A DNA stretch of 64,000 bases, from the NCBI GenBank assembly GCA_930367215.1, contig OV884057.1:109269284-109333283 (forward strand), read 5' to 3'. A program made the position numbers and the translations under genes. Positions 21,380 through 31,249 of this stretch are shown one piece after another; the first letter of the stretch is position 1; every line of letters begins with the position of its first letter. The DNA is from Pollenia angustigena. Taxonomy: Eukaryota; Arthropoda; Insecta; Diptera; Polleniidae. The notes under the pieces were generated by a model, which was not told the origin of the DNA, made no database searches, and saw only the letters and a list, made by a program, of their open reading frames with translations.

Positions 21380-21726
21380 TTTTTAGAATTTACATCAATT
21401 GGTGCCATTTTAATGGTGCGATGAACTTTTCTATTATATTTATTAATTAGATCTTTGTAAATATCAAGCCAATAATATGATCCATTAAAACTAAATTCTT
21501 TCCACATCATTCATTCATGGTTGTCCATGAGGGTTTTAAATTTTTTATTGAAAAATTCTTTACCATCATCAGTATGCAAGTTTTTGGGAACTCGACCTAA
21601 TTTTAAAATACTTTCCATTGCTTGAAATACTTCAGTTGCTGTTTTTGTTTTAAGTGCAACACCCCATGCAAACTTTGAAAAAGTATCAATGATAGTTAAT
21701 AAATAACGATATATATATATATGCAT
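21380..21726 (-). pseudogene. Integrase core, inverted and missing catalytic Glu
   Basis: On the minus strand, 21726-21511 reads YRYLLTIIDTFSKFAWGVAL (first Asp) and HTDDGKEFFNKKFK (second Asp). After a stop, 21510-21380 reads MWKEFSFNGSYYWLDIYKD and NRKVHRTIKMAPIDV, the part after the third catalytic residue. The stretch that normally carries the third acidic residue (a V-E-R-F-N type motif) is deleted. The first-Asp block is also present on the plus strand at ~21180-21245, so the inversion came with a partial duplication. Confidence 0.82.
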
Positions 21727-23128
21727 AAAATCAAGAAGGGTAAACCTTTTAATTATGTTTATGCATAAAAACAGACAAAAGCTCAGCTTATTTTTTGATG
21801 TATAAGCATAAAGAGAAACAAATATTTTTTGGAAAAACTGGATATCTCCATTTGATCATAGAAAAAACGGGTAAATTAACGTGTTGAGTCAAAAAGTTAT
21901 TGTTTTTCCACAAATCATTACTTAAGTTGCCTTAATTCCATAAAATACTAATATAATTTAAGAAAAAAAAATTTTTTCGGAAAAACTAGATAACTCCATT
22001 TTTTCGAAAAAACAAGATAAGTGACATTGATTTTCGGTTTTAATGTCCAAAAATCTGTTTAATGGTACCAGAAATCTTTAACTGAATCTAAAATATTGTT
22101 TTGTTTAATGCGCATGCATAATAACATAAATTCATATGAAATAATTAGCGAAATATGTTTAAAACTTTAAATGTGTTTTTCTCGTGTTTTCAAAAAATGG
22201 AGTTATCTAGTTTTTCCATACGGCCACAGATTTTTATTCTCAACCAGAAACAGAAAATCTAAATAGTCACATAAATTTTAATGATTTGTTATATCTAGAA
22301 AAAAGACATGAATTAGACACACTATATGGAATACATAAAGATTCAAATAATGAATGGAAATTTGGTGATAGTAACATTACATTTAATGAAGATAAGATTC
22401 AAGTTGGAAATCAAATATGGGCACTCACTCCAGGTTTATTTTCATTAATGTTTCAAAAAAATACCAAAAAACTATGATAAATCCGAGTTAGATATTTATA
22501 AAAAGATATTAATTAATACTAATGCCTATAAAAGGGATTATGCCATAGATGGTAGCATAAGGGGTACAAGAGCATATAAATACAGAAATATTATTAGAAA
22601 ATTGATTAAACCTAAGAACTCATCTACCACAAAACCGCAATCACCCACTTAATCTGATACATCAACAACAAAAGAAAATTATATGGGAAGTGGGTTAATG
22701 GATTACAATTCAAATAAATCAAACTATATATACTGGGATGTTCCAAATGAGTTGATAGATCGACTTAGACTCCTGCTCGCATCACAAGCTGCAGGTCACA
22801 GCAATCATAATAACGAAATTGTGTCTATTATTGAAGAATTATACGAAGCTAACATTATTGAATAACTATTAAATTAACACAAAACAATGTCTATTGATAA
22901 ATTTGGTCATTACATTAACGATTCAAGTGATATAATTTCTATGAAGAATGCACCTAAACTGTTTGGGTTCTTTATGGATACAGATAACAACATTGACGTT
23001 CAAAACAAAAGAATCAAACATATGTCGAATGCTTTGGAAGAAAACGATGGTGTCAATAAAATGTTTTTACAATCTCAAATTGAAAAAACAGAGAAGGAGA
23101 TAATGGATCAATTAAACAAGAATATTAA
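21722..23128. repeat. Segmental duplication, copy 2
   Basis: Direct repeat of 18929-20880 without the 542-bp MITE. It includes a second right end of the CTGTGGCC element (to 22230), gene X C-terminus (~22235-22865) and a truncated MSIDKFG gene. Confidence 0.93.
22235..22865 (+). pseudogene. Gene X C-terminal half (copy 2)
   Basis: Same reading as copy 1 (YLEKRHELDTLYGIHKDSN..., WALTPGLFSLMF..., GSGLMDYNSNK), with the same one-base shift after KNTKKL and the same TAA before the GSGL segment. Sharing both lesions shows the gene was already dead when the segment was duplicated. Here there is no N-terminus; it is preceded only by the TIR-element remnant. Confidence 0.75.
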
Positions 23129-23135
23129 ATATTAA
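22887..23135 (+). pseudogene. MSIDKFG ORF (copy 2), truncated
   Basis: Identical to the first ~80 codons of 20639-21007 except for a few substitutions; it ends at the duplication breakpoint (23128) and stops at 23135. Confidence 0.7.
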
Positions 23136-23229
23136 AATTCTTAAAACTAAAGGATAAATGGTCTATGTAAAATGGTTAGGATTTTCTAATCAACATAATT
23201 CTTGGATTAATAGAAATGATATATTATAG
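23131..23229 (+). pseudogene. Integrase C-terminal chromodomain remnant
   Basis: The plus strand reads KILKTKG, TAA, then VYVKWLGFSNQHNSWINRND and a TAG at 23227-23229. VKWLGF...NSWI is the chromodomain core seen at the C-terminus of Polinton integrases. It is the distal end of the gene that begins at 21030, now separated from it by the inversion and duplication. Confidence 0.75.
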
Positions 23230-23432
23230 TTTGTAAGAGTAGATATAATAATAAAATTAGTATGTAAGAGTTAATGTATTATAATGTAAGAAAAGAAAAA
23301 AAAATATACATATGTAAATAAATTGTTTTTAAATAAAGAATATTATGCTTTTTACTTTATTTGTAATTCAACAGTCGAAATGTCAATAACTCTGACGTTA
23401 AGCTCTAACTCATCAGAGTTGACAGCTAACTA

Positions 23433-24351
23433 ATGGGTGGTTAAATTGTAAGGGCCGATGTTGAATGTGAACCACACCTAAACGCCAAGTTTTTTTCCGA
23501 ATTTTATTTGACATTTCTCTATTTCAGACTAACTCAATTTGAACCATGGTAAGATGCACAATAGTCAATGGTCAGAATAGTGGCAAGAAATGGCAGCAGT
23601 GGATGATTAATTTTCGAAGAAAATCATCTTCAGTGATGAGGCACATTTTCACCTCAGTGGATTCGTCAATAAACAGAATTGCCGCATTTGGGCCAATGAG
23701 AATCCAAGAGTGATTGTCGAAAAACCAATGCACCCACAAAGAGTGACTGTTTGGTTCGGTTTATGGGCTGGCGGCATCATCGGGCCGTATTTTTTCCAAA
23801 ATGAGGGCGGTCAGGCAGTTACTGTGAATGGTGTTCGCTATCGTGAGATGATAACGAACTTTTTATGGCCCGAATTGGAAGATATGGATGTGGACGATAT
23901 GTGGTTTCAGCAGGACGGTGCCACTTGCCACACAGCTAACGAAACAATGGCTCTTTTGCGCAACAAATTCAATGGCCGTGTTATCTCACGTAATGGCGAT
24001 GTCAATTGGCCGCCAAGATCATGTGATTTGACACCGTTGGACTTTTTTCTTTGGGGTTATTTGAAAGAAAAGGTATACGTCGATAAGCCAGCAACAATTC
24101 AAGAGCTAAAGGATGAGATAATTCGGCACATTAACGGCATAGAACCTCCATTATGCCTCAGGGTCATCGAAAATTTGGACCATCGGATGGAGGTGTGCCG
24201 CCGTGGTCGCGGCGCCCATTTGGCCGATATTTTGTTCCATACATAATTGAGTAATACCATTATATCATAATAAAATAAAATTACAATAATTTCCTAAATA
24301 GTTTGTGTTTTATTCAAAATCAACATCGGCCCTTGAAATTTAACCACCCTT
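23433..24351 (+). mobile_element. mariner-type element, copy B (internally deleted)
   Basis: TIRs ATGGGTGGTTAAATT (23433) and the complement ending at 24351, flanked by TA (23431-23432, 24352-24353). It lacks about 380 bp of the N-terminal transposase region relative to copy A (junction near 23553-23575). Confidence 0.92.
23576..24246 (+). pseudogene. mariner transposase C-terminal two-thirds
   Basis: Reads in the copy A frame from the EWWQEM-equivalent region, with a TAA at ~23608 (CAA in copy A). It is then open through WFQQDGATCHTANETM and PLDFFLWGYLKEKVY to the normal stop at 24246. Copy B keeps the A-run that copy A lost, so the C-terminus is in frame here; the N-terminal DNA-binding part is deleted. 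Confidence 0.88.
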
Positions 24352-24449
24352 TATTTTCCTCCAATTGAGTTGAATGGAAAATATGAATGTGCACTTACAG
24401 ATTTTCATTCATATAATAGTATTCCAAATATAGATGTATATAATAATCA

Positions 24450-27317
24450 TATAATTATTTCTAAAGCACTTTTTTTGTCGGTTGCAAATATCTCCCATAC
24501 CACCGCATCAAATTTAATGAATGATATCACATTTTAAAGCTTATTTCTAACACTAATGACGAAAAATAATTAGAAATATATTTTTGTTTGTATTAAGGAT
24601 TCGTACGGGCAAAAAGTTAACGATGATCATGTCATAACCTCTAACATTGTATTCAAAGAAGTATTATAAAAGCATTTAAACATATGTATGTATGTATGTA
24701 TGTAAATATGTATGATATACTTATATTATGATTTCTAATATTTTTATACTTTTAATAAAATGTATTGAAGTTACTAAAATTTCTATTAATTATAATTAGT
24801 ATTGTGGTTATTTTGTTGAACTATTTATGGTTTTTAATCCAAATTTTTTTTATATTTTTAATTAGGCTTAAGTTCATGAAATTTAATTTTTATTAAATTA
24901 TTTTTATGAAGAAAGGAATTTTACAACATGAAAATTAATTAAAATTGTTATTGATAATCTTCCATTCTTGACGTGGCTCGGGCTCGAACCCTGGCCGGCA
25001 GGTTACCATGACATGTTTCGATCGCAACCACTCGATCTCCTCAGATGGATTTGCCGTCTTACACTCGCAGCCATCGACGACTGCTGACGTCACTAGTCAA
25101 ACATCAATCCTTAAACCAAATTGTATTTTAACATTTGGTAGATCGAAATTTGCTTTCCTGAATGATTATCCATTTTAATTGATTTTACATGTTTTTTCCT
25201 TTACTTCTGATTTTTCGTACTTTCGTCAAGAATTTTTCTTGAAGTCCAAGTACATTTTTTTTGTTTTTTCACTTTGTCTTTCTCTTTTCTGTTGACCTTT
25301 TTCAGCACAACTTGAAGGACAAATGTACACATAGAGCCCGTGCCCTAGCTTTAACAATAATTAGTATTGTGGTTATTTTGTTGAACTATTTATGGTTTTT
25401 AATCCAAATTTTTTATATTTTTAATTAGGCTTAAGTTCATGAAATTTAATTTTTATTAAATTATTTTTATGAAGAAAGGAATTTTACAACATGAAAATTA
25501 ATTAAAATTGTTATTGATAATCTTCCATTCTTGACGTGGCTCGGGCTCGAACCCTGGCCGGCAGGTTACCATGACATGTTTCGATCGCAACCACTCGATC
25601 TCCTCAGATGGATTTGCCGTCTTACACTCGCAGCCATCGACGACTGCTGACGTCACTAGTCAAACATCAATCCTTAAACCAAATTGTATTTTAACATTTG
25701 GTAGATCGAAATTTGCTTTCCTGAATGATTATCCATTTTAATTGATTTTACATGTTTTTTCCTTTACTTCTGATTTTTCGTACTTTCGTCAAGAATTTTT
25801 CTTGAAGTCCAAGTACATTTTTTTGTTTTTTCACTTTGTCTTTCTCTTTTCTGTTGACCTTTTTCAGCACAACTTGAAGGACAAATGTACACATAGAGCC
25901 CGTGCCCTAGCTTTAACAATAATTAGTATTGTGGTTATTTTGTTGAACTATCGAGGAGATCGAGTGGTTGCGATCGAAACATGTCATGGTAACCTGCCGG
26001 CCAGGGTTCGAGCCCGAGCCACGTCAAGAATGGAAGATTATCAATAACAATTTTAATTAATTTTCATGTTGTAAAATTCCTTTCTTCATAAAAATAATTT
26101 AATAAAAATTAAATTTCATGAACTTAAGCCTAATTAAAAATATAAAAAATTTGGATTAAAAACCATAAATAGTTCAACAAAATAACCACAATACTAATTA
26201 TTGTTAAAGCTAGGGCACGGGCTCTATGTGTACATTTGTCCTTCAAGTTGTGCTGAAAAAGGTCAACAGAAAAGAGAAAGACAAAGTGAAAAAACAAAAA
26301 AATGTACTTGGACTTCAAGAAAAATTCTTGACGAAAGTACGAAAAATCAGAAGTAAAGGAAAAAACATGTAAAATCAATTAAAATGGATAATCATTCAGG
26401 AAAGCAAATTTCGATCTACCAAATGTTAAAATACAATTTGGTTTAAGGATTGATGTTTGACTAGTGACGTCAGCAGTCGTCGATGGCTGCGAGTGTAAGA
26501 CGGCAAATCCATCTGAGGAGATCGAGTGGTTGCAATCGAAACATGTCATGGTAACCTGCCGGCCAGGGTTCGAGCCCGAACCACGTCAAGAATGGAAGAT
26601 TATCAATAACAATTTTAATTAATTTTCATGTTGTAAAATTCCTTTCTTCATAAAAATAATTTAATAAAAATTAAATTTCATGAACTTAAGCCTAATTAAA
26701 AATATAAAAAATTTGGATTAAAAACCATAAATAGTTCAACAAAATAACCACAATACTAATTATTGTTAAAGCTAGGGCACGGGCTCTATGTGTACATTTG
26801 TCCTTCAAGTTGTGCTGAAAAAGGTCAACAGAAAAGAGAAAGACAAAGTGAAAAAACAAAAAAATGTACTTGGACTTCAAGAAAAATTCTTGACGAAAGT
26901 ACGAAAAATCAGAAGTAAAGGAAAAAACATGTAAAATCAATTAAAATGGATAATCATTCAGGAAAGCAAATTTCGATCTACCAAATGTTAAAATACAATT
27001 TGGTTTAAGGATTGATGTTTGACTAGTGACGTCAGCAGTCGTCGATGGCTGCGAGTGTAAGACAGCAAATCCATCTGAGGAGATCGAGTGGTTGCGATCG
27101 AAACATGTCATGGTAACCTGCCGGCCAGGGTTCGAGCCCGAGCCACGTCAAGAATGGAAGATTATCAATAACAATTTTAATTAATTTTCATGTTGTAAAA
27201 TTCCTTTCTTCATAAAAATAATTTAATAAAAATTAAATTTCATTTCTATTAATTATTTTAATTTTATGTTACAAAAATGACAACTAACGGTGCGAAATAT
27301 TCGCACGGGTCATCTAG
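24450..27317 (+). mobile_element. Possible Helitron/DINE-like element interrupted by an array
   Basis: The 3' end looks Helitron-like: a perfect 7-bp hairpin GTGCGAA-ATA-TTCGCAC (27290-27306), a 7-nt gap, then CTAG (27314-27317) followed by T. The capsid reading frame resumes immediately after. A (TATG)n microsatellite at ~24685-24704 recalls the core of DINE-1-type elements. Without the array (24794-27241) the element would be about 420 bp. The 5' boundary is only bracketed by loss of the capsid frame near 24450; no canonical TC start is evident. Confidence 0.45.
24794..27241. repeat. tRNA-headed 562-bp units in inverted array, 15-bp TSD
   Basis: About two units run in one orientation (24794-25950) and about 2.3 units in the other (25951-27241), with a period of ~562 bp and near-identity. 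Each unit has a pol III-like head: A-box-like GATCGAGTGGTTGCGATC and a perfect B box GGTTCGAGCCC ~42 nt downstream (e.g. ~25965-26015, plus strand). The whole block is flanked by ATTTCTATTAATTAT at 24779-24793 and 27242-27256, a 15-bp duplication of the LINE-mediated type. The apparent 82-101-codon frames in the units are strand images of one another, not genes. Confidence 0.8.
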
Positions 27318-27494
27318 TATGTTTCATATTGGTGAACAAGAAATTAAAATTCCGGTTGAATCTTATGAATTGAAGGATATAGTTGATTATATTAAAGGAC
27401 AATATCATCGATATAGTCCTCAAAATAAAATTATCATTGAAGCTAATAATAATACAATGCAAGTAAGAATAAAAAACTCTAATGATCCAATATA

Positions 27495-27854
27495 GGCTGA
27501 CTTCCAAAACGTCAAATGCTTTGTATAAGAACAACGTATAATGTTTCATTACGCCACAGTACAATATATATGCAATGCAAACCCTTCCAAAACATTAATG
27601 GTAAGTATTAGTAACACAGCAAAAAACCAATCAGAGCATCGGTTTCAAAGTTGATGCTTTGTGATATTTGACATTTAATTTGCAAGCAATACAGATTTAT
27701 TTTAATATTATGCATTGCATCACTTACATTTCAAAATATTTAAATAAACAGAACACATAGTTGCATTGTTTTGGTACTTTGTTCATGTGCATCGTTAAAA
27801 TACAGTAGTAAAACTGTATACAAGCTTTGTATTAGTACATTTTGGAAGTCAGCC
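27495..27854. mobile_element. 360-bp MITE, GGCTGACTTCC ends
   Basis: GGCTGACTTCCAAAA at 27495 pairs with TTTTGGAAGTCAGCC ending at 27854, flanked by ATA on both sides (27492-27494, 27855-27857). Removing it and one ATA keeps the capsid frame. No coding content. Confidence 0.85.
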
Positions 27855-28067
27855 ATACTTTAATAAGGAAAATACTATTGGCAAGCTTTTGGGATTTAAA
27901 GAAAATATTCTATTACCTAATTCAGAACTTCCAGTTAATATTCCTAGGAATCTCATTTATTTACCAATCAACTGTCGAGAGATAAACACCCTTACTCTGC
28001 AAGTGGTTGATCAAGACGGTGATTTACTTAATTTCCGAGGAGAGGAAATTACAATTCGAATAAAATA

Positions 28068-28238
28068 ATGATAATTTACAATAAGAACACATCTAAAAAC
28101 CAATTATCACAGTCATCATCTTCTCACAAAATATTGAAAAATAAATTAAATTTAAAGAGTTCATTAAAACATATAAACTTAACAGAATCAAATAAAGAAT
28201 TTCTTAAATCATTAAATTTAAAATTGAAGAAACCATGA
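28068..28238 (+). CDS. Small basic Polinton ORF, unknown function
   Basis: 56 residues, starting at ATG 28068, which overlaps the penton-gene TAA by one base (TAATG) and ending in a TGA overlapping the major capsid ATG (ATGA at 28235-28238). It is Lys/Ser/Asn-rich (NKNTSKNQLSQSSSSHKIL) and ends in LTESNKEFLKSLNLKLKK. Such tight overlap on both sides suggests a translationally coupled virion cistron. I recall small basic ORFs with a similar FLKSLGL-type C-terminus in related elements; a DNA-binding core protein is a guess. Confidence 0.6.
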   Translation: MIIYNKNTSKNQLSQSSSSHKILKNKLNLKSSLKHINLTESNKEFLKSLNLKLKKP

Positions 28239-29424
28239 GTTCAATAATAGATGTTCTGGACAAACCTTTATCCGATGAAAATATAATTAAAAAGGATTAC
28301 CATACGTATAACCCATATTTACAATCTTATAATAATAACGATGAAATTCGTATTACAATACAAAATCAAGACTTGTATGTTTTACCGTCGGAAAGTTTTA
28401 TATATGTAGACGGATTTGTTAAAGATGAAAGCAATACAAAATTAGTATCTTCTGTAACCAACTTTAAATTAAAAAATAATTTTGTAGCACATCTGTTTGA
28501 TGAAATCCGTTACGAAGTAAATGGTGTTGAAATTGATCAAACGAGACATTTAGGAATATCAAGTACTATTAAAAATTTGGTTTCACTATCACCAATAGAT
28601 AGTAATGGAATGCAAAATGCTGGATGGAATAAAATTGATGATATTGTTCTCGTAGATGGATATTTAATTTTTATGTACCACTTAAATTGTTTTAAGGATT
28701 CGCTGAAGACTATAATAAAATATTATTGAATGCAAAACATGAATTGATTCTATTACATAATAAAAATGATGAGGATCTTGTATATTCAACTGTTTCCACC
28801 GAAAAGGCTAAATTAACAATTTCAAGTATATCGTGGAGAATTCCTCATGTACAGCTATCTGATTTTAGTAAATTAAATACTATAAAATTAATAAACAGTG
28901 GTACTTCAATACCAATTACATTTAGAAGTTGAGATTGTCATATAAATCCACAACTAAATATGACAACTTACCATGTGTGGAATGTTAAGCTGGCGGCAAA
29001 TAGAGAACGCCCTCGTTTTGTTTTGATTGCATTCCAACATGAAAAGAAATTTCTACACTGCGATTTGACTAATTTAAAAGTACATTTAAATTCAGAGTCA
29101 TATCCATATGACGATCTAAACATAAAGTTTAAGAATGAACGTTATGCAATTCTATATGATATGTATTTAAGATTTCAAGAAAACTTTTATATGCGGGACT
29201 CCCAACCTCTTCTCACATCTCAAGAGTTTAAAAATAATGCTCCAATTATAGTAGTAGATGTAAGCTATCAAAACGAATCTATAGTTAGTGGACCTATTGA
29301 TATTAAAATGGAATTTGAAACAGCTACTAATGTTCCAACAAACACATCAGCTTATTGTATTCTCATTCACGATCGAATCATTGAATATATACTATTAAAG
29401 GGACAAGTTCGGAAAATTGTTTAA
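28235..29424 (+). pseudogene. Major capsid protein (double-jelly-roll, Polinton type), broken
   Basis: ATG at 28235. Conserved blocks are DEIRITIQNQDLYVLPSES (~28342-28398), NFVAHLFDEIRYEVNGVEID (~28480-28540), LLHNKNDEDLVY and ISSISWRIPHVQLSD, then NRERPRFVLIAFQ and YPYDDLNIKF in the last third. These match what I recall of insect Maverick/adintovirus major capsid proteins. Lesions: a frameshift at about 28662-28672, an in-frame TAA at 28693-28695 and a TGA at 28930-28932 in a position where the frame continues unchanged. The end at 29424 (~397 codons) is short for the family, so the C-terminus may be lost too. Confidence 0.8.
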
Positions 29425-29459
29425 ATCCTAAATCATTAATAAAAAGAAGAAGAAAAAAG

Positions 29460-29930
29460 ATGTATTGCAAACATGTTTTCATTGATTTACAAGGTTTTAA
29501 ATTAAAATCAAACATATTTATCGTAAAAGAAGTTGCAATTGTTTTCAATTCAAAGGAATACATCAATTTCATTATAAAACCACCTTTTGATTTCAATTGT
29601 TTATCGCAAAAAGAGCAAAAAGAAGCACATTGGTTAATCAAATATTTTCATCATCTTAAGTGGAATTTAGGAGTAATACCATTTAAGAGCGTTTGTAATT
29701 TCTTAAAAGATAATTTAAAAAATTGCAAAATATATGTTAAAGGAACAGAAAAAAGCAAATGGTTGGAAAAATTGCTGCAGTTGAAAGTATTTAACATAGA
29801 TGATTTGGGATGTGTTAATTTAAAGGAACTTAATAAAAAGTATCCAGAAAACCTGTATTGCAGTTATCACAACTATGGAGTTTGCGCCTTAAAAAATGCT
29901 ATTTTACTTGAAAGAGAAAATCTAATTTAA
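29460..29930 (+). CDS. Conserved Polinton ORF, possibly exonuclease-fold, unknown role
   Basis: An intact 156-residue frame from ATG at 29460: CKHVFIDLQGFKLKSN at the start, FIIKPPFDFNCLSQKEQKE in the middle, KIYVKGTEKSKWLEKLL and CSYHNYGVCALKNAILL near the end. The pattern D-x-Q-G-F, then VKG..K..WL, then a C..H...CAL block, is one I recall as widespread in insect Maverick-like elements and solo in insect genomes. It resembles a DnaQ/RNase H-like fold with incomplete catalytic residues, but I cannot show activity. It is the last plus-strand gene, facing the PolB gene across a palindrome. Confidence 0.65.
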   Translation: MYCKHVFIDLQGFKLKSNIFIVKEVAIVFNSKEYINFIIKPPFDFNCLSQKEQKEAHWLIKYFHHLKWNLGVIPFKSVCNFLKDNLKNCKIYVKGTEKSKWLEKLLQLKVFNIDDLGCVNLKELNKKYPENLYCSYHNYGVCALKNAILLERENLI

Positions 29931-29966
29931 ATAAGAAAAACAATTTTATATTTTTATTTCTTTTAT

Positions 29967-30955
29967 CTATATATATCAACACCATCAAACATTTATAATG
30001 AATTGATGGAAGTTGATGATGATATCTTTTTAAATGTAAATATAGATTAAGTAGTTTATAAGAATGTAAATATAGAATAAGTAGTTTTAAGGAGTCAAAT
30101 GAACATTTAATATAATTCAAAAATAGTTTTTAAAACTCAACTAACGTAATTTAGATTATGAGTATGTAAATGTATATTAAATATTTTATAAGAATTAATC
30201 ATTGTTATTTAGATTGTAAGTATGTAAATGTATGTTAAATAAATAGTTTATGGCCCGTTTTCACAACTTACCGATAGCTTAAAGTAGACTTTAAATGGCC
30301 TTATAAAAAGTGTTCCATTATTAAAACTTTACTTTAACCTAAAGTGAACGATAAAGTAGATTAAGGTTAATCCTACCTGGTAGGTTAAAGTAAAGTTGTA
30401 ATAATGGCACGCTTTTTATCCGGCCGATAAAATCTTACCTTTAGGTATCGGTAAGTTGTGAAAACGGGCCTATAAGAATCAATCATTGTTATTTAGAATA
30501 TAAGATTGTTATATGAAAAAATAAAAAAAAGACAATAAATAAAATTAATAAAAAAAAAAAAATGTGGTTGTTATTTTATTTTTATTATTATATTATTTAT
30601 TATCTTTTTTTTATTTTTTCATATAACAATCTTATATTCAAAATAACAATGATTGATTCTTATAAACTATTTATTTAACATACATTTACATACTTACAAT
30701 CTAAATAACAATGATTAATTCTTATAAAATATTTAATATATATTTACATACTTATAATCTAAATTACGTTAGTTGAGTTTTAAAAACTATTTTTGAATTA
30801 TATTAAATGTTCATTTGACTCCTTAAAACTACTTATTCTATATTTACATCCTTATAAACTACTTAATCTATATTTACATTTAAAAAGATATCATCATCAA
30901 CTTCCATCAATTTATTATAAATGTTTGATGGTGTTGATATTGATGGGGGATAATT
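29967..30955. repeat. Large palindrome made from the PolB 3' end
   Basis: Left arm ~29967-30545 and right arm ~30590-30955 are inverted copies, differing at few positions once the 219-bp MITE in the left arm is set aside. The left arm repeats on the plus strand the last ~26 codons of PolB (ISTPSNIYNELMEVDDDIF, stop at ~30048) and its 3' flank. The centre (~30545-30590) is A/T homopolymer. This would form a long hairpin. Confidence 0.88.
30252..30470. mobile_element. 219-bp GGCCCGTTTTC MITE with empty site
   Basis: GGCCCGTTTTCACAACTTAC at 30252 and its complement ending at 30470. The whole element is close to a foldback. Flanks are TAT (30249-30251, 30471-30473), although TA also fits. The right arm of the palindrome (~30660-30690) shows the uninterrupted target. 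A second family copy lies at 9973-10190. Confidence 0.9.
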
Positions 30956-31123
30956 AAAATCTATATTAAGTAGAATATCATCATCATTTTCCATATATTC
31001 TTTATATAAACTTATATTTGTTGATGGTTGTAATGATGATGGTGATGAAGGTTTATTTATTTTATAATGCCCCCATGCATACGTATTAACACCATCTTCT
31101 CTTATATAACGCTTATCATCTAA

Positions 31124-31249
31124 GGGCCATTATTACAACTTGAAGTTAGCTAAAGTTAAGATTAAATTGACAGATAATAATGTGTTATCTGTCAAAAAGC
31201 GTCTGTTAACTGTCGGATAACAGCTAACACCAAGTTATAATAATGGCCC
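31124..31249. mobile_element. 126-bp MITE in PolB 3' end, TSD TAA
   Basis: GGGCCATTATTACAACTTG at 31124 pairs with CAAGTTATAATAATGGCCC ending at 31249; TAA flanks at 31121-31123 and 31250-31252. Removing it with one TAA keeps the PolB frame. End sequence and TSD resemble the GGCCCG family, and both fit PIF/Harbinger MITEs. Confidence 0.9.

Larger units (their letters stand above)
23380..28068 (+). pseudogene. Penton-like minor capsid gene, split by four insertions
   Basis: ATG at 23380 (MSITLTLSSNSSE) opens the frame, which is cut by a mariner at 23432. It resumes at 24352 as PPIELNGKYECALTDFHSYN and is lost at ~24450 at a Helitron-like element that itself holds the tRNA-headed array. It resumes at ~27319 (FHIGEQEIKIPVESYELKD), is cut by a 360-bp MITE at 27495, and resumes at 27858 (TIGKLLGFKENILLP ... 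LTLQVVDQDGDLLNFRGEE) to a TAA at 28066-28068. The order of these blocks matches a conserved insect Maverick/adintovirus protein upstream of the major capsid gene, usually taken as the single-jelly-roll penton homologue. Excising the mariner with one TA and the MITE with one ATA keeps the frame at each junction. Confidence 0.78.

Noticed and set aside
25965..26020. A functional tRNA gene
   Set aside because: A and B boxes are present but the flanks do not form an acceptor stem or clear cloverleaf, and the unit is repeated; a tRNA-derived head fits better.
25742..26940. Three similar 82-101-codon frames (one plus, two minus)
   Set aside because: They are the same stretch of the 562-bp repeat read in its two orientations; the repeat has a pol III-type head, not a coding signature.
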